Positions 43,496 to 52,169 of a stretch of DNA of 64,000 nt are shown here, one piece after another. The position numbers and the translations under genes are program-made. Origin of the DNA: Paenibacillus flagellatus (GTDB lineage: Bacteria; Bacillota; Bacilli; Paenibacillales; NBRC-103111); the NCBI RefSeq assembly GCF_003217775.1, contig NZ_QJVJ01000010.1, forward strand, positions 1 to 64,000, in the 5' to 3' direction. Positions within the stretch are counted from its first letter, which is position 1; each line of letters opens with the position of its first letter. The notes below the pieces were generated by a model, which saw only the letters and a program-made list of their open reading frames with translations, searched no databases and was not told the origin of the DNA.

Positions 43496-44530
43496 ATGAG
43501 CTATTCGCTGGAACGATTGAACCGCGAAGGCGTGCCGAAGCTGCTCGACGGCATCGCCGACGCGACCGCTTGGGAAGCGAAGCGGAGCGCGATCGAGGAA
43601 CGGTGGCTGGCGTTCATCGGGGGACTTCCCGAGCGGGTGCCGCTGCGCTATGACGTGCTGGCGGAGACGGAGGAGGAGCGGCATACGCGTATCCATCTCC
43701 GCTACGATTCGGTCGACGGCGACCTTGTAACCGCTTACCTGCTGGTGCCGAAGCGGAAGCCGTCGGCGTCGAGCGGCGGCAGGCTGCCGGCCATCATGGC
43801 GCTTCACCAGACGGCGAACGAAGGCAAGGCGGAAATTTGCCTGCCGACCGGCACGGCCAACCGGCGGTACGGCTTGGAGCTCGCCGATCGCGGCTACGTC
43901 GTGCTGGCGCCCGATACGATCACGGCGGGCGAGCGCGTGTACGAGGGGGCCGCCCCGTTCCGGACGGCTCCCTTCTACGAGCGATACCCGGCCTGGACGG
44001 CCGTCGGCAAAATGATCGCCGATCATCGGCAAGGCGTCGACCTGCTCGCCTCGCTCGACTGCGTCGACGCGGACCGGATCGGCGCGATCGGCCATTCGCT
44101 CGGCGGCTACAACGCGATCTTCCTCGCCGGCGCCGACGAGCGGATTCGCGCCGTCGTCTCGAGCTGCGGCTTCGCCACGTTCGCGGGCGATCCGAACCCG
44201 AACCGATGGGGACGGCGCGACTGGTTCTCGCATATTCCGGCCCTCACCGACGAGCTGGAGCGGGGGACCGTTCCGTTCGAATGGCACGAGATCGCCGCTC
44301 TCGCCGCGCCGACGCCGCTGTTCAACTGGAGCGGACAGGCGGACGCGATCTTCCCGCATTGGGAGCCGATCGCCGAGGCGATGCGCGACCTGCACGGGCT
44401 GTACGCCCGGCTGGGCGCGCCGGAGCGGATGCTGTCGCTCGACGGCACGAGCGGACACGACTTCCCGGGGCCGGTGCGGGCGGCGGCGTACGATTTTCTG
44501 GACCGCTGGCTCGCACGGGAGGAAGATTAG
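43496..44530 (+). CDS. Alpha/beta-hydrolase of the dienelactone hydrolase/acetyl-xylan-esterase-like group
   Basis: A 344-residue cytosolic hydrolase. Nucleophile Ser201 is in GAIGHSLGGYNA, with acidic residue in SGQADAIFP (about 287) and His in TSGHDFPGP (about 325), completing a catalytic triad. The N-terminal extension and MALHQTANEGKAE (oxyanion region, about 101-113) recall carbohydrate-acetyl esterases found in plant-polymer loci. ATG 43496 has RBS AGAAAGGGGAA. The region 43357-43495 is open in frame but lacks an RBS. Confidence 0.82.
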   Translation: MSYSLERLNREGVPKLLDGIADATAWEAKRSAIEERWLAFIGGLPERVPLRYDVLAETEEERHTRIHLRYDSVDGDLVTAYLLVPKRKPSASSGGRLPAIMALHQTANEGKAEICLPTGTANRRYGLELADRGYVVLAPDTITAGERVYEGAAPFRTAPFYERYPAWTAVGKMIADHRQGVDLLASLDCVDADRIGAIGHSLGGYNAIFLAGADERIRAVVSSCGFATFAGDPNPNRWGRRDWFSHIPALTDELERGTVPFEWHEIAALAAPTPLFNWSGQADAIFPHWEPIAEAMRDLHGLYARLGAPERMLSLDGTSGHDFPGPVRAAAYDFLDRWLAREED

Positions 44531-44558
44531 ACGGATTCGTCCCGAACGTATCTTTCGC

Positions 44559-44588
44559 TTGTAAAACGCTTCCTCTCCGGGATAAAAT
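44559..44588 (+). promoter_or_regulatory. Promoter of the AraC-family regulator gene
   Basis: TTGTAA (44559-44564), 18 bases, TAAAAT (44583-44588). It lies 40 bases before the start codon. Confidence 0.6.
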
Positions 44589-44628
44589 GGGCATAAACAA
44601 GCGCACGCGTCCCGGTTGGAGGTTACGC

Positions 44629-45459
44629 ATGGCGATCAAATGGATCGACTTGTCCCGCAATCAGATCGACATCTACGAGCAAAAGCATATGGGCGGCCAT
44701 CTCGTAAGCGACCACCATCATCAAATTCATCAGCTGCTGTTCGTGCTCGAGGGGGAAGGCCGCCTGCGGCTCGAAGGCGCCGCGCACGGGCTCTCCGGCA
44801 ACGACGCCGTGCTGATCGCGCCGTACGCGGTCCACTCCGTCATGTCCGACTCGAAGCTGACGCTGCTCGTGCTCGCCTTCGACGAATCGGCGCTCGACCC
44901 GGAGGTCGCCGAGCAGCTGCTCCGCGGCCCGTTCCGCCATTCGGTCGTGCTGAAGCCGTCGCTGTTCGCGGGCAGCGAGCTCCGGCAGCATTTGCGGAGG
45001 ATGCTGTTCGAGCAGTCCAAAGGGCCGTCGGCGCTCACCCGGCTTTCGCTCAAAATCCATCTGTCGCACATTTTGCTCGTGCTGGCCCGATCGGCCGAGG
45101 CGCCGCAGGCCGCCGCGGACTCGAACCGGCTCCGCGCGGACAAAATCCGCCACTACATCGACATGCACTACTACGAGCCGCTCACCGCCGGCGACCTCGC
45201 CGCGAAGCTCGGCATCAGCACGCGGTACGTCAACAACATTTTCAAGGAACGGTACGACCGGACGCCGATGCAGTATTTGACCGAGGTGCGCATCCGGGTC
45301 GCCCAGAAGCTGCTCGCGGAGACGGGCAAGGACATCATCTCGATCGGCTTCGAGGTCGGGTACGACTCGGTGTCGACGTTTTACCGGACGTTCAAGGCGG
45401 TGGCGGACATGTCGCCGAAAAAATACAGGGAGCTGCATCCCGACCGTTCCGAGGAGTGA
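44629..45459 (+). CDS. AraC-family transcriptional regulator with cupin sensor
   Basis: A 276-residue one-component regulator. The N-terminal cupin-like domain (about 1-90) has HHHQIHQLLFVLEGEG and a later PYAVHSV. The C-terminal double HTH (about 170-270) has LAAKLGISTRYVNNIFKERYDRTP and IGFEVGYDSVSTFYRTFKAVADMSP. RBS TTGGAGG. It sits between the esterase and the next catabolic genes and has its own promoter, so it probably controls the adjacent sugar genes. Confidence 0.92.
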   Translation: MAIKWIDLSRNQIDIYEQKHMGGHLVSDHHHQIHQLLFVLEGEGRLRLEGAAHGLSGNDAVLIAPYAVHSVMSDSKLTLLVLAFDESALDPEVAEQLLRGPFRHSVVLKPSLFAGSELRQHLRRMLFEQSKGPSALTRLSLKIHLSHILLVLARSAEAPQAAADSNRLRADKIRHYIDMHYYEPLTAGDLAAKLGISTRYVNNIFKERYDRTPMQYLTEVRIRVAQKLLAETGKDIISIGFEVGYDSVSTFYRTFKAVADMSPKKYRELHPDRSEE

Positions 45460-45477
45460 GCGCGGAACGGTTTTTTT
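45444..45477 (+). terminator. Intrinsic terminator overlapping the end of the AraC gene
   Basis: CCGTTCC (45444-45450) pairs with GGAACGG (45464-45470), then TTTTTTT. The stop codon lies in the loop. A TACAAT at 45538-45543 may be the -10 of the following operon. Confidence 0.9.
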
Positions 45478-45573
45478 CTGTTCCGAAAGTAAGAATCGCA
45501 TTCCCGGACTCGTAAGAAACCGGTCGGCCTTCCGTTTTACAATGGCGGTAGAAACGGAAAGGAGCCATGATCC

Positions 45574-46725
45574 ATGACAGTACACAATATCGGTATCATT
45601 ATGAACGGGGTAACCGGACGGATGGGGACGAACCAGCACCTGATCCGGTCCATCCTGGCCATTCGCAAGCAGGGAGGCGTCGCCCTGCCGAACGGGGACG
45701 TCATCATGCCGGACCCGATTCTCGTCGGCCGCCAGGAGAGCAAGCTGCAATCGCTCGCCGAGACGCACGGCGTCGAACGGTGGAGCACGGATCTCGAGGC
45801 GTGCCTCGCCGACCCGTACAACGAAATTTACTTCGACAGCCAGACGACGGTGCGCCGCGCGGAAAGCGTGAAGCAGGCGATCGCTGCGGGCAAGCACATT
45901 TACTGCGAGAAGCCGACGGCCGTCGATCTCGACGGATCGCTTGAGCTGGCCAAGCTGGCGCGGCAGGCCGGCGTGAAGAACGGCGTCGTGCAGGACAAAT
46001 TGTTCCTGCCGGGGATGCTCAAGCTGAAGCGGCTCGTCGATTCCGGCTTTTTCGGACGCATCCTGTCCGTCCGGATGGAATTCGGCTACTGGGTGTTCGA
46101 GGGCGATTGGCAGCCGGGGCAGCGGCCGTCGTGGAACTACCGCAAAGAGGACGGCGGCGGCATCATCGTCGACATGTTCGCGCATTGGCGTTACGTGCTG
46201 GACAATTTGTTCGGGGAAGTGAAGGCGGTATCGTGCCTCGCCGCGACCCATATTCCGAACCGCGTGGACGAGCAGGGTCGCCCGTACGCGTGTACGGCGG
46301 ACGACGCCGCGTATGCGACGTTCGAGCTGGAGGGCGGCATTATCGTCCAGGCGAACTCGTCGTGGACGGTGCGCGTCGACCGCGACGACCTGCTGACCGT
46401 CACCGTCGACGGGACGGAGGGCAGCGCCGTGGCGGGCTTGCGCGACTGCAAGGTGCAGCACCGCGTCAACACGCCGAAGCCGGTCTGGAATCCGGACATC
46501 CCGAACCCGTTCAAGTTCCGCGAGCAGTGGGTGCCGGTGCCGGAAAACCAGACGTACGACAATGCGTTCAAGGTGCAGTGGGAAATGTTCCTGAAGCACG
46601 TCGTCGTCGACGCCCCGTTCCCGTGGGATTTGCTCGAGGGCGCGAAAGGAACCCAGTTGGCCGATCTCGGCTTGCAGTCGTGGCGCGAGCGCCGGTGGAT
46701 CGACGTGCCGAAGCTCGGACTGTAA
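45574..46725 (+). CDS. Gfo/Idh/MocA-family oxidoreductase
   Basis: A 383-residue dehydrogenase. Rossmann start IGIIMNGVTGRMGTNQHL and catalytic-lysine motif IYCEKPTAVDLD (about 108-119). HWRYVLDNLFG (about 205) contains the His often used in catalysis. RBS GAAAGGAG. It is followed by the DUF993-like gene after 16 bases, with the isomerase and another dehydrogenase beyond, forming a compact operon. Confidence 0.92.
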   Translation: MTVHNIGIIMNGVTGRMGTNQHLIRSILAIRKQGGVALPNGDVIMPDPILVGRQESKLQSLAETHGVERWSTDLEACLADPYNEIYFDSQTTVRRAESVKQAIAAGKHIYCEKPTAVDLDGSLELAKLARQAGVKNGVVQDKLFLPGMLKLKRLVDSGFFGRILSVRMEFGYWVFEGDWQPGQRPSWNYRKEDGGGIIVDMFAHWRYVLDNLFGEVKAVSCLAATHIPNRVDEQGRPYACTADDAAYATFELEGGIIVQANSSWTVRVDRDDLLTVTVDGTEGSAVAGLRDCKVQHRVNTPKPVWNPDIPNPFKFREQWVPVPENQTYDNAFKVQWEMFLKHVVVDAPFPWDLLEGAKGTQLADLGLQSWRERRWIDVPKLGL

Positions 46726-46741
46726 CGGGGAGGGACGGACG

Positions 46742-47911
46742 ATGACGATCAAGCTGACGCTCCCCCGGGCCGGGGGGACGCTGTACGATTATACGCTCGC
46801 TCCGGCCGGAGCCGCGTTCGACGTCCCGGCGAAGCCGTTCGCCGGCCGGATCGCCTTCTCGGCGGCGCACGTCGTGTGCGATCCGTTCGCGGACGCCGAT
46901 CCGCTCCATCACGCTCAGATCGATTGGGAAGGCACGCTCGCGTACCGCCGCCATCTGTGGTCGCTCGGCCTCGCCGTGGCGGAGGCGATGGACACCGCCC
47001 AGCGCGGCATGGGGCTCGACTGGCACCGCGCGAAGGAGCTCATCCGCCGCTCGATCGCCGAGGCGAAGGCGGTCGGCGGCCGGATCGCCTGCGGCGCCGG
47101 CACGGACCATCTCGCGCCGGGGCCGAACGTGACGCTGGCCGACGTCGAAGCCGCCTACGAGGAGCAGGTCGGGTTCGTCGAGGGCGAGGGCGGCCAGGTC
47201 ATCCTGATGGCGAGCCGGGCGCTCGCCGCGTGCGCCGCCGGCCCCGACGATTACGAGCGCGTATACGGGCGCATTTTGCGCCAGACGAAGCGGCCGGTCA
47301 TCCTGCACTGGCTCGGCGACATGTTCGACCCGGCGCTGGCCGGCTACTGGGGGTACCGCGACGATCCGGACGCGGCGATGGACGTCTGTCTGCGCGTCAT
47401 CCGGGCGAACGCGGACAAAGTCGACGGCATCAAAATTTCGCTGCTCGACGCGGACAAAGAAATCAGGATGCGCCGGCTGCTGCCGGAAGGCGTCAAGATG
47501 TATACGGGCGACGATTTCAACTATCCCGAGCTTATCCGTGGCGACGATCAAGGCTACAGCCACGCGCTGCTCGGCATATTCGACGCGATCGCGCCGGCCG
47601 CGGCGGCGGCGCTGCACGCGCTGGACGCCGGCGACCTCGACCGGTACGAGGCGATTATGGGACCGACCGTCCCGCTGTCGCGGCATATTTTCCAAAAGCC
47701 GACGTACGCCTATAAGACCGGCATCGTGTTCATGGCTTATTTGAACGGCAAGCAAAATCATTTCCGGATGATCGGCGGGGCGGAAGGAGCGCGCTCGATC
47801 GTCCATCTCGCCGAGCTGTTCGTCCTGGCCGACCGGGCGGGCTTGCTCGCCGATCCGGAGCTGGCCGCCGAGCGGATGAACCGGGCGCTGGCGCTGGCGG
47901 GCGTCCGATAG
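46742..47911 (+). CDS. DUF993-family protein (TIM-barrel, DHDPS-like)
   Basis: A 389-residue protein matching, from memory, the DUF993 family, related to the dihydrodipicolinate synthase superfamily. Distinctive segments are CGAGTDHLAPG (about 120-130), VILHWLGDMFDPALAGYWG (about 184-202) and DGIKISLLDADKE (about 228-240), whose Lys could be the Schiff-base residue. Such genes sit beside Gfo/Idh and isomerase genes, as here, suggesting a retro-aldol step on an oxidised sugar. RBS GGGGAGGG. Start ATG 46742. Confidence 0.85.
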   Translation: MTIKLTLPRAGGTLYDYTLAPAGAAFDVPAKPFAGRIAFSAAHVVCDPFADADPLHHAQIDWEGTLAYRRHLWSLGLAVAEAMDTAQRGMGLDWHRAKELIRRSIAEAKAVGGRIACGAGTDHLAPGPNVTLADVEAAYEEQVGFVEGEGGQVILMASRALAACAAGPDDYERVYGRILRQTKRPVILHWLGDMFDPALAGYWGYRDDPDAAMDVCLRVIRANADKVDGIKISLLDADKEIRMRRLLPEGVKMYTGDDFNYPELIRGDDQGYSHALLGIFDAIAPAAAAALHALDAGDLDRYEAIMGPTVPLSRHIFQKPTYAYKTGIVFMAYLNGKQNHFRMIGGAEGARSIVHLAELFVLADRAGLLADPELAAERMNRALALAGVR

Positions 47912-47939
47912 GACGAGGGACGATAGGAGGAGCGAAGCG

Positions 47940-48761
47940 ATGGAACCGTTGCACAACTTCGACAGGCTAAGCTTGAACCAAATTACGACCGACCGGCTGA
48001 ACATGCGGGAGGCGGTCGACTGCTGCGTCCGCGCCGGCGTGCCGTGGATCGCCCTATGGCGGCACAAGGTCGCCGAGGCGGGCCTCGCCGCAAGCCGCCG
48101 TCTCGTCCGCGACGCCGGCTTGCGCGTCTCGAGCCTGTGCCGCGGCGGCTACTTCCCGGCGGCGACGGCGGAGGAGCGCAAGGCGCGGCTCGACGACAAC
48201 CGCCGCGCCGTCGAGGAGGCGGCCGAGCTCGGCACCGACACGCTCGTGCTCGTCTGCGGCCCGGCGCCGGACCGCGACATCGACTACGCGCGGCGGACGG
48301 TCGCCGAGGCGATCGCGGAGCTCGCGCCGTTCGCGCGCTCGCACGGCGTGAAGCTCGGCATCGAGCCGCTGCACCCGATGTACGCCGCCGAGCGGTCCGT
48401 CGTCAATACGATGGCGCAGGCGCTCGCGCTCGCCGAGCCGTTCGCGCCGGACGACGTCGGCGTCGTCGTCGACGCGTTCCACGTCTGGTGGGACCCCGAG
48501 CTGTACGCCCAGATCGAGCGGGCGAAAGGCCGCATCCTCGGCTTCCACGTGTCGGACTGGATCGTGCCGGTACCCGATCTGCTTATGGGCCGGGGCATGA
48601 TGGGCGACGGCGTCATCGAGCTGCGGCGGATGCGCCACGCGGTCGAGGCGGCCGGCTACGCCGGACCGATCGAGGTGGAAATTTTCAATCGGCAAGTATG
48701 GGATATGCCGGGAGACGAGGCGCTTTCCTTGATCAAGGATCGTTACCTGAAGCATGTATGA
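47940..48761 (+). CDS. Sugar phosphate isomerase/epimerase (xylose-isomerase-like TIM barrel)
   Basis: A 273-residue AP-endonuclease-2-type barrel. Metal or substrate residues are suggested by LGIEPLHPMYAAE (about 139-151), VVVDAFHVWWDPE (about 177-189), GFHVSDW (about 201-207) and the late EVEIFNRQ. IolE/IolI-like enzymes of this fold isomerise or dehydrate keto-sugars. RBS ATAGGAGGAG. The next gene starts 26 bases downstream (GTG), or overlaps if an upstream ATG is used. Confidence 0.88.
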   Translation: MEPLHNFDRLSLNQITTDRLNMREAVDCCVRAGVPWIALWRHKVAEAGLAASRRLVRDAGLRVSSLCRGGYFPAATAEERKARLDDNRRAVEEAAELGTDTLVLVCGPAPDRDIDYARRTVAEAIAELAPFARSHGVKLGIEPLHPMYAAERSVVNTMAQALALAEPFAPDDVGVVVDAFHVWWDPELYAQIERAKGRILGFHVSDWIVPVPDLLMGRGMMGDGVIELRRMRHAVEAAGYAGPIEVEIFNRQVWDMPGDEALSLIKDRYLKHV

Positions 48762-48786
48762 CGATACGCCCGAGGAGGATACGGGA

Positions 48787-50016
48787 GTGGACGGAAAACG
48801 TTGCAAAGCGCTGCTGATCGGCATCGGAGGTTTCGGCAAAATTCACGCGAACATGATGAAGGAGTTGGCCGGCGACAGCAAGCTCGACATCGTCGCCTTT
48901 GCGGAAATCCGGCCCGAGGCGTACCCCGAGACGTACGCCGGGCTGACCGCCGCCGGAGCGGCGCACTACGCCGACTACGAGCGGATGCTCGCCGAGCACC
49001 CGGAGGCGGACTTCGCGGCGATCGCCACGCCGATCGCCGCGCATAAGACGATGGTCATCCGGGCGCTGCGCATGGGCTTTCACGTGCTGGTCGAGAAGCC
49101 GCCGGCCGTCACCGTTCAAGATCTCGACGAGATGATCGCCGTTCGGCGGGAGAGCGGAAAACGGTGCCAGGTCAACTTTCAAAATACGTCCGGCCGTGCG
49201 TTTCGCCATTTGCTCGAGCGGATCGGCGAAGGCGCGCTCGGGACGGTGAAGCACGTCACCGGGGTCGGCATGTGGAACCGGACGCGCAGCTACTACGAGC
49301 GGACGCGCTGGGCCGGGAAGCTGATGTGCGACGGCGAATACGTGCTGGACGGCACGATCAACAACCCGCTCGCGCATTTGCTTCACAACAGTCTGATCGT
49401 CGCCGGGGGCGGAGACGCGTCGCGAGCGGCGCCCGTGCGGGTGCAGGCCGAGCTGTACCATGCGAACGATATCGAAGGCGACGACACGTCTTGCGTCCGG
49501 ATCGAGACGGCGAGCGGCGCGGACGTCCATTTCTACGGGACGATGTGCCACGACAACTACGAATCGCCCTATATCGCGGTGTCGGGGACGGAAGGCGAGG
49601 CGTTGTGGGATTACCAGAACAATTTGACGATCCGCAACCGCGACGGGGAAACGGTGCTGTCGTTCGGCCAGGAGGAGCTCGTCCGCAACATGTACGTGAA
49701 CTTGATCGAGGCGATTCGGGACGACGGCTTGCCGCTCTATGCACCGCTCGAGCATACGCGCAGCTTCGTCGCCGCCTCCAACGGCGCCTTCGAATCGTCC
49801 GGCGCGATACGCGCCATCCCGTCCCCGCATTACCGCCAGATGGGCGAAGGGGGAGGCGCGTCGAGGCACCTTCCCGATCTGTCCGAGCGGATGAAGGACG
49901 CGGCCGGGAAGCGGCTGCTGTTCTCGGAATACGGGTTCCCGTGGGCGGTGCCTACGAAGCCGTTCCCGATGGACGGCTACGTCCGGTTCGAGCTTCCGGC
50001 CGGGATGAGGACGTGA
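48787..50016 (+). CDS. Gfo/Idh/MocA-family oxidoreductase
   Basis: A 409-residue dehydrogenase with ALLIGIGGFGKIHANMM (Rossmann) and LVEKPPAVT (catalytic Lys). Start GTG 48787 is preferred because CGAGGAGG lies eight bases upstream. An in-frame ATG at 48754 would overlap the isomerase gene by eight bases and add 11 residues with no RBS. Last gene of the operon; a terminator follows. Confidence 0.9.
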   Translation: MDGKRCKALLIGIGGFGKIHANMMKELAGDSKLDIVAFAEIRPEAYPETYAGLTAAGAAHYADYERMLAEHPEADFAAIATPIAAHKTMVIRALRMGFHVLVEKPPAVTVQDLDEMIAVRRESGKRCQVNFQNTSGRAFRHLLERIGEGALGTVKHVTGVGMWNRTRSYYERTRWAGKLMCDGEYVLDGTINNPLAHLLHNSLIVAGGGDASRAAPVRVQAELYHANDIEGDDTSCVRIETASGADVHFYGTMCHDNYESPYIAVSGTEGEALWDYQNNLTIRNRDGETVLSFGQEELVRNMYVNLIEAIRDDGLPLYAPLEHTRSFVAASNGAFESSGAIRAIPSPHYRQMGEGGGASRHLPDLSERMKDAAGKRLLFSEYGFPWAVPTKPFPMDGYVRFELPAGMRT

Positions 50017-50065
50017 AGCCGACGGCGCACGAGGCTAGCCAAGCGTCAAACCGCAAGGTACAGGA

Positions 50066-50092
50066 AAGGCCGCCCCGGAGGGCGGCCCTTTT
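50066..50092. terminator. Terminator between convergent catabolic operon and acsA
   Basis: AGGCCGCC/GGCGGCC(C) stem around CCGGAG (50067-50087) followed by CTTTTC on the plus strand. The minus side (GGCCTTTCC) has a weaker T-run. Confidence 0.85.
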
Positions 50093-50106
50093 CGCATGCT
50101 TATGAA

Positions 50107-51828
50107 TCAGTCTTCGATCGTCGACAAGTCGCCGGTCGGCAGGCCGAGCTCCCACGCTTTCAGGACGCGGCGCATAATTTTGCCGCTGCGCGTCTTCGGC
50201 AGCTTATCCTTGAACTCGATCTCGCGAGGAGACGCGTGCGCGGACAGCCCTTCCTTGACGAACTTGGCGATGTCGGCTTTCAGCTCGTCGCTCGGCTCGT
50301 AGCCGGCGCGTAGCGAGATGAACGCCTTGATGATTTCCCCGCGAAGCGGGTCCGGCTTGCCGATGACGCCCGCTTCCGCGACCGCCGGATGCTCGACGAG
50401 CTTGCTCTCCACCTCGAACGGCCCGACGCGCTCGCCGGACGTGTTGATGACGTCGTCGACGCGGCCTTGGAACCAGAAGTAGCCGTCTTCGTCCATGTAG
50501 GCGGAGTCGCCGGAGACGTACCAGCCCTGCAGGCGGAAATACTCCTCGTATTTCGCCGGGTTGTTCCAAATTTTGCGCATCATCGAAGGCCATGGCGTCT
50601 TGATCGCCAGGTTGCCCATCCGGTTCGGCGGCAGCACGTTGCCGTTGTCGTCGACGATCGCGGCGTCCGTGCCCGGAATCGGCTTGCCCATCGAGCCCGG
50701 CTTGATGTCCATGCTCGGGTAGTTGCAGATGAGCTGGCCGCCCGTCTCCGTCATCCACCACGTGTCGTGAATGCGCTGGTTGTACACTTTCAGCCCCCAG
50801 CGGACGACTTCCGGGTTAAGCGGTTCACCTACGCTAAGCACGTGGCGCAGGCTGCTCAGGTCGAACTGCTTCACCGTATCGTCGCCGGCGCCCATCAGCA
50901 TCCGGAACGCGGTCGGCGCGCTGTACCATACCGTCACCTTATAGCGCTGAATCGTGCCGTACCAGTCCTGCGGGCTGAACCGTCCGCCGCGGATGACGTT
51001 GGTCGCCCGGTTCAGGAACGGAGCGAATACGCCGTAGCTCGTGCCCGTTACCCAGCCCGGGTCGGCGGTACACCAGTACACGTCGCTGTCTTTCAGGTCG
51101 AGTACGATGCGGCCCGTATAATAATGTTGGATCATGGCGTTATGAACGTGAAGCACGCCTTTCGGCTTGCCCGTCGAGCCGGACGTGTAGTGCAGGATGA
51201 GCCCGTCCTCGCGGTCGACCCACTCGATCGCAAGCTCGTCGGAGGCTTGCGCCATCTCGGCCTTGAAATCGACTTGTCCGGCGCCGAGCTGCAGATCGTC
51301 CCCGACGAGGATGACATGCTTCAGGCTAGGCAGGTCGGCTACCGGCACGCGCGAGAGCAGCGCCGGCGTCGTGACGATGGCGACGGCTTGGCTGTCGTCG
51401 AGACGGTCGCGCACCGCTTGCTCCATGAACGCCTCGAACAGCGGGCCGACGATCGCGCCGATCTTGATCGTGCCGAGCAGCGCGTAGTACAGCTCCGGCG
51501 AGCGGGGCATGAAGATGAAGACGCGGTCGCCCTTTTGCACGCCGAGCTTGCGCAGCACGTTGCCGAATTTGTTCGAATTCGCTTTCATTTGCCCGTAAGT
51601 GACGGCTTCGTCGCGGTTCGCGTCGCTGTAATAGAGCGCCACCTTATCCGCATAGCCGGCTTCGACGTGGCGGTCGATCGCCTCGTAAGCCATATTCACT
51701 TTGCCCGTGGCATACCAGGAAAACTGCTTCTCCACCTCGGCCCAGTCGAACGATTGACGGGCTTCTTCGTAGCTGGGCAGGTTCGCATCCGTTGCGGTCG
51801 CTTTGACGATATCCGCTTGATTGTCCAT
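50107..51828 (-). CDS. acsA: Acetyl-CoA synthetase
   Basis: A 573-residue adenylate-forming enzyme that activates acetate to acetyl-CoA. The AMP/phosphate loop YTSGSTGKPKG (about 222-232), TWWMTETGGQLICN (about 363-376), the hinge WFQGRVDDVINTSGERVGP (about 447-465) and the C-terminal catalytic lysine in PKTRSGKIMRRVL are all present. Length and sequence fit the Bacillus AcsA type. The ATG at 51828 has RBS AGGAGGA; the frame is open 75 bases further without RBS. A promoter and a cre-like site lie upstream. Confidence 0.95.
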   Translation of the reverse strand: MDNQADIVKATATDANLPSYEEARQSFDWAEVEKQFSWYATGKVNMAYEAIDRHVEAGYADKVALYYSDANRDEAVTYGQMKANSNKFGNVLRKLGVQKGDRVFIFMPRSPELYYALLGTIKIGAIVGPLFEAFMEQAVRDRLDDSQAVAIVTTPALLSRVPVADLPSLKHVILVGDDLQLGAGQVDFKAEMAQASDELAIEWVDREDGLILHYTSGSTGKPKGVLHVHNAMIQHYYTGRIVLDLKDSDVYWCTADPGWVTGTSYGVFAPFLNRATNVIRGGRFSPQDWYGTIQRYKVTVWYSAPTAFRMLMGAGDDTVKQFDLSSLRHVLSVGEPLNPEVVRWGLKVYNQRIHDTWWMTETGGQLICNYPSMDIKPGSMGKPIPGTDAAIVDDNGNVLPPNRMGNLAIKTPWPSMMRKIWNNPAKYEEYFRLQGWYVSGDSAYMDEDGYFWFQGRVDDVINTSGERVGPFEVESKLVEHPAVAEAGVIGKPDPLRGEIIKAFISLRAGYEPSDELKADIAKFVKEGLSAHASPREIEFKDKLPKTRSGKIMRRVLKAWELGLPTGDLSTIED

Positions 51829-51858
51829 AACGTAGGTCCTCCTGAATGGGTAAAATCG

Positions 51859-51871
51859 ATGAAACGCTTTC
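51859..51871 (-). promoter_or_regulatory. cre-like palindrome in the acsA leader
   Basis: TGAAACGCTTTCA is a perfect palindrome apart from its centre and is one base shorter than the CcpA-site consensus TGWAANCGNTNWCA. It lies about 46 bases downstream of the predicted acsA start site, and the B. subtilis acsA gene is known to be CcpA-repressed. Confidence 0.35.
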
Positions 51872-51917
51872 ACGGCTGCGAGGGGTCGCAGTCGGCTATC
51901 CACAAAACTCCCAAAAT

Positions 51918-51923
51918 ATTATA
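51918..51923 (-). promoter_or_regulatory. -10 element of acsA
   Basis: On the minus strand TGC-TATAAT gives an extended -10; the -35 is weak. The stretch 51924-52070 has no gene. Confidence 0.5.
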
Positions 51924-52070
51924 GCACATCGTTCGGGGCTTAGGTATGCGAATTTTCAAATATTGGACAACGTCCGCGTTGCGAAAAGATGTCCTTAAAT
52001 CGTAAGGACATGCTCGGGAGCCGAAGCACCCTTCAAAAAACGATCTAAAACGGAACAAAACGATCGCAAA

Positions 52071-52113
52071 AATCACTAAAGTGATTGAAACGATCAAACC
52101 GTTTGATTATACT
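52071..52113 (+). promoter_or_regulatory. Promoter of the SIS gene with two embedded palindromic operators
   Basis: TTGAAA (52085-52090), 17 bases, TATACT (52108-52113). The spacer contains the palindrome ATCAAACCGTTTGAT (52093-52107), and AATCACTAAAGTGATT (52071-52086) is a second perfect palindrome overlapping the -35. A repressor bound to either would block RNA polymerase. The fused GntR-type regulator at 54586 is the obvious candidate. Confidence 0.7.
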
Positions 52114-52169
52114 TAACGTATGAGCGGTTCGGGTTTTGCCGGAACCGCATGACAAAGGAGTGGATCATC

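Noticed and set aside
51859-51871. Confident CcpA (cre) site upstream of acsA
   Set aside because: It is one base short of the consensus, so it is listed only at low confidence.
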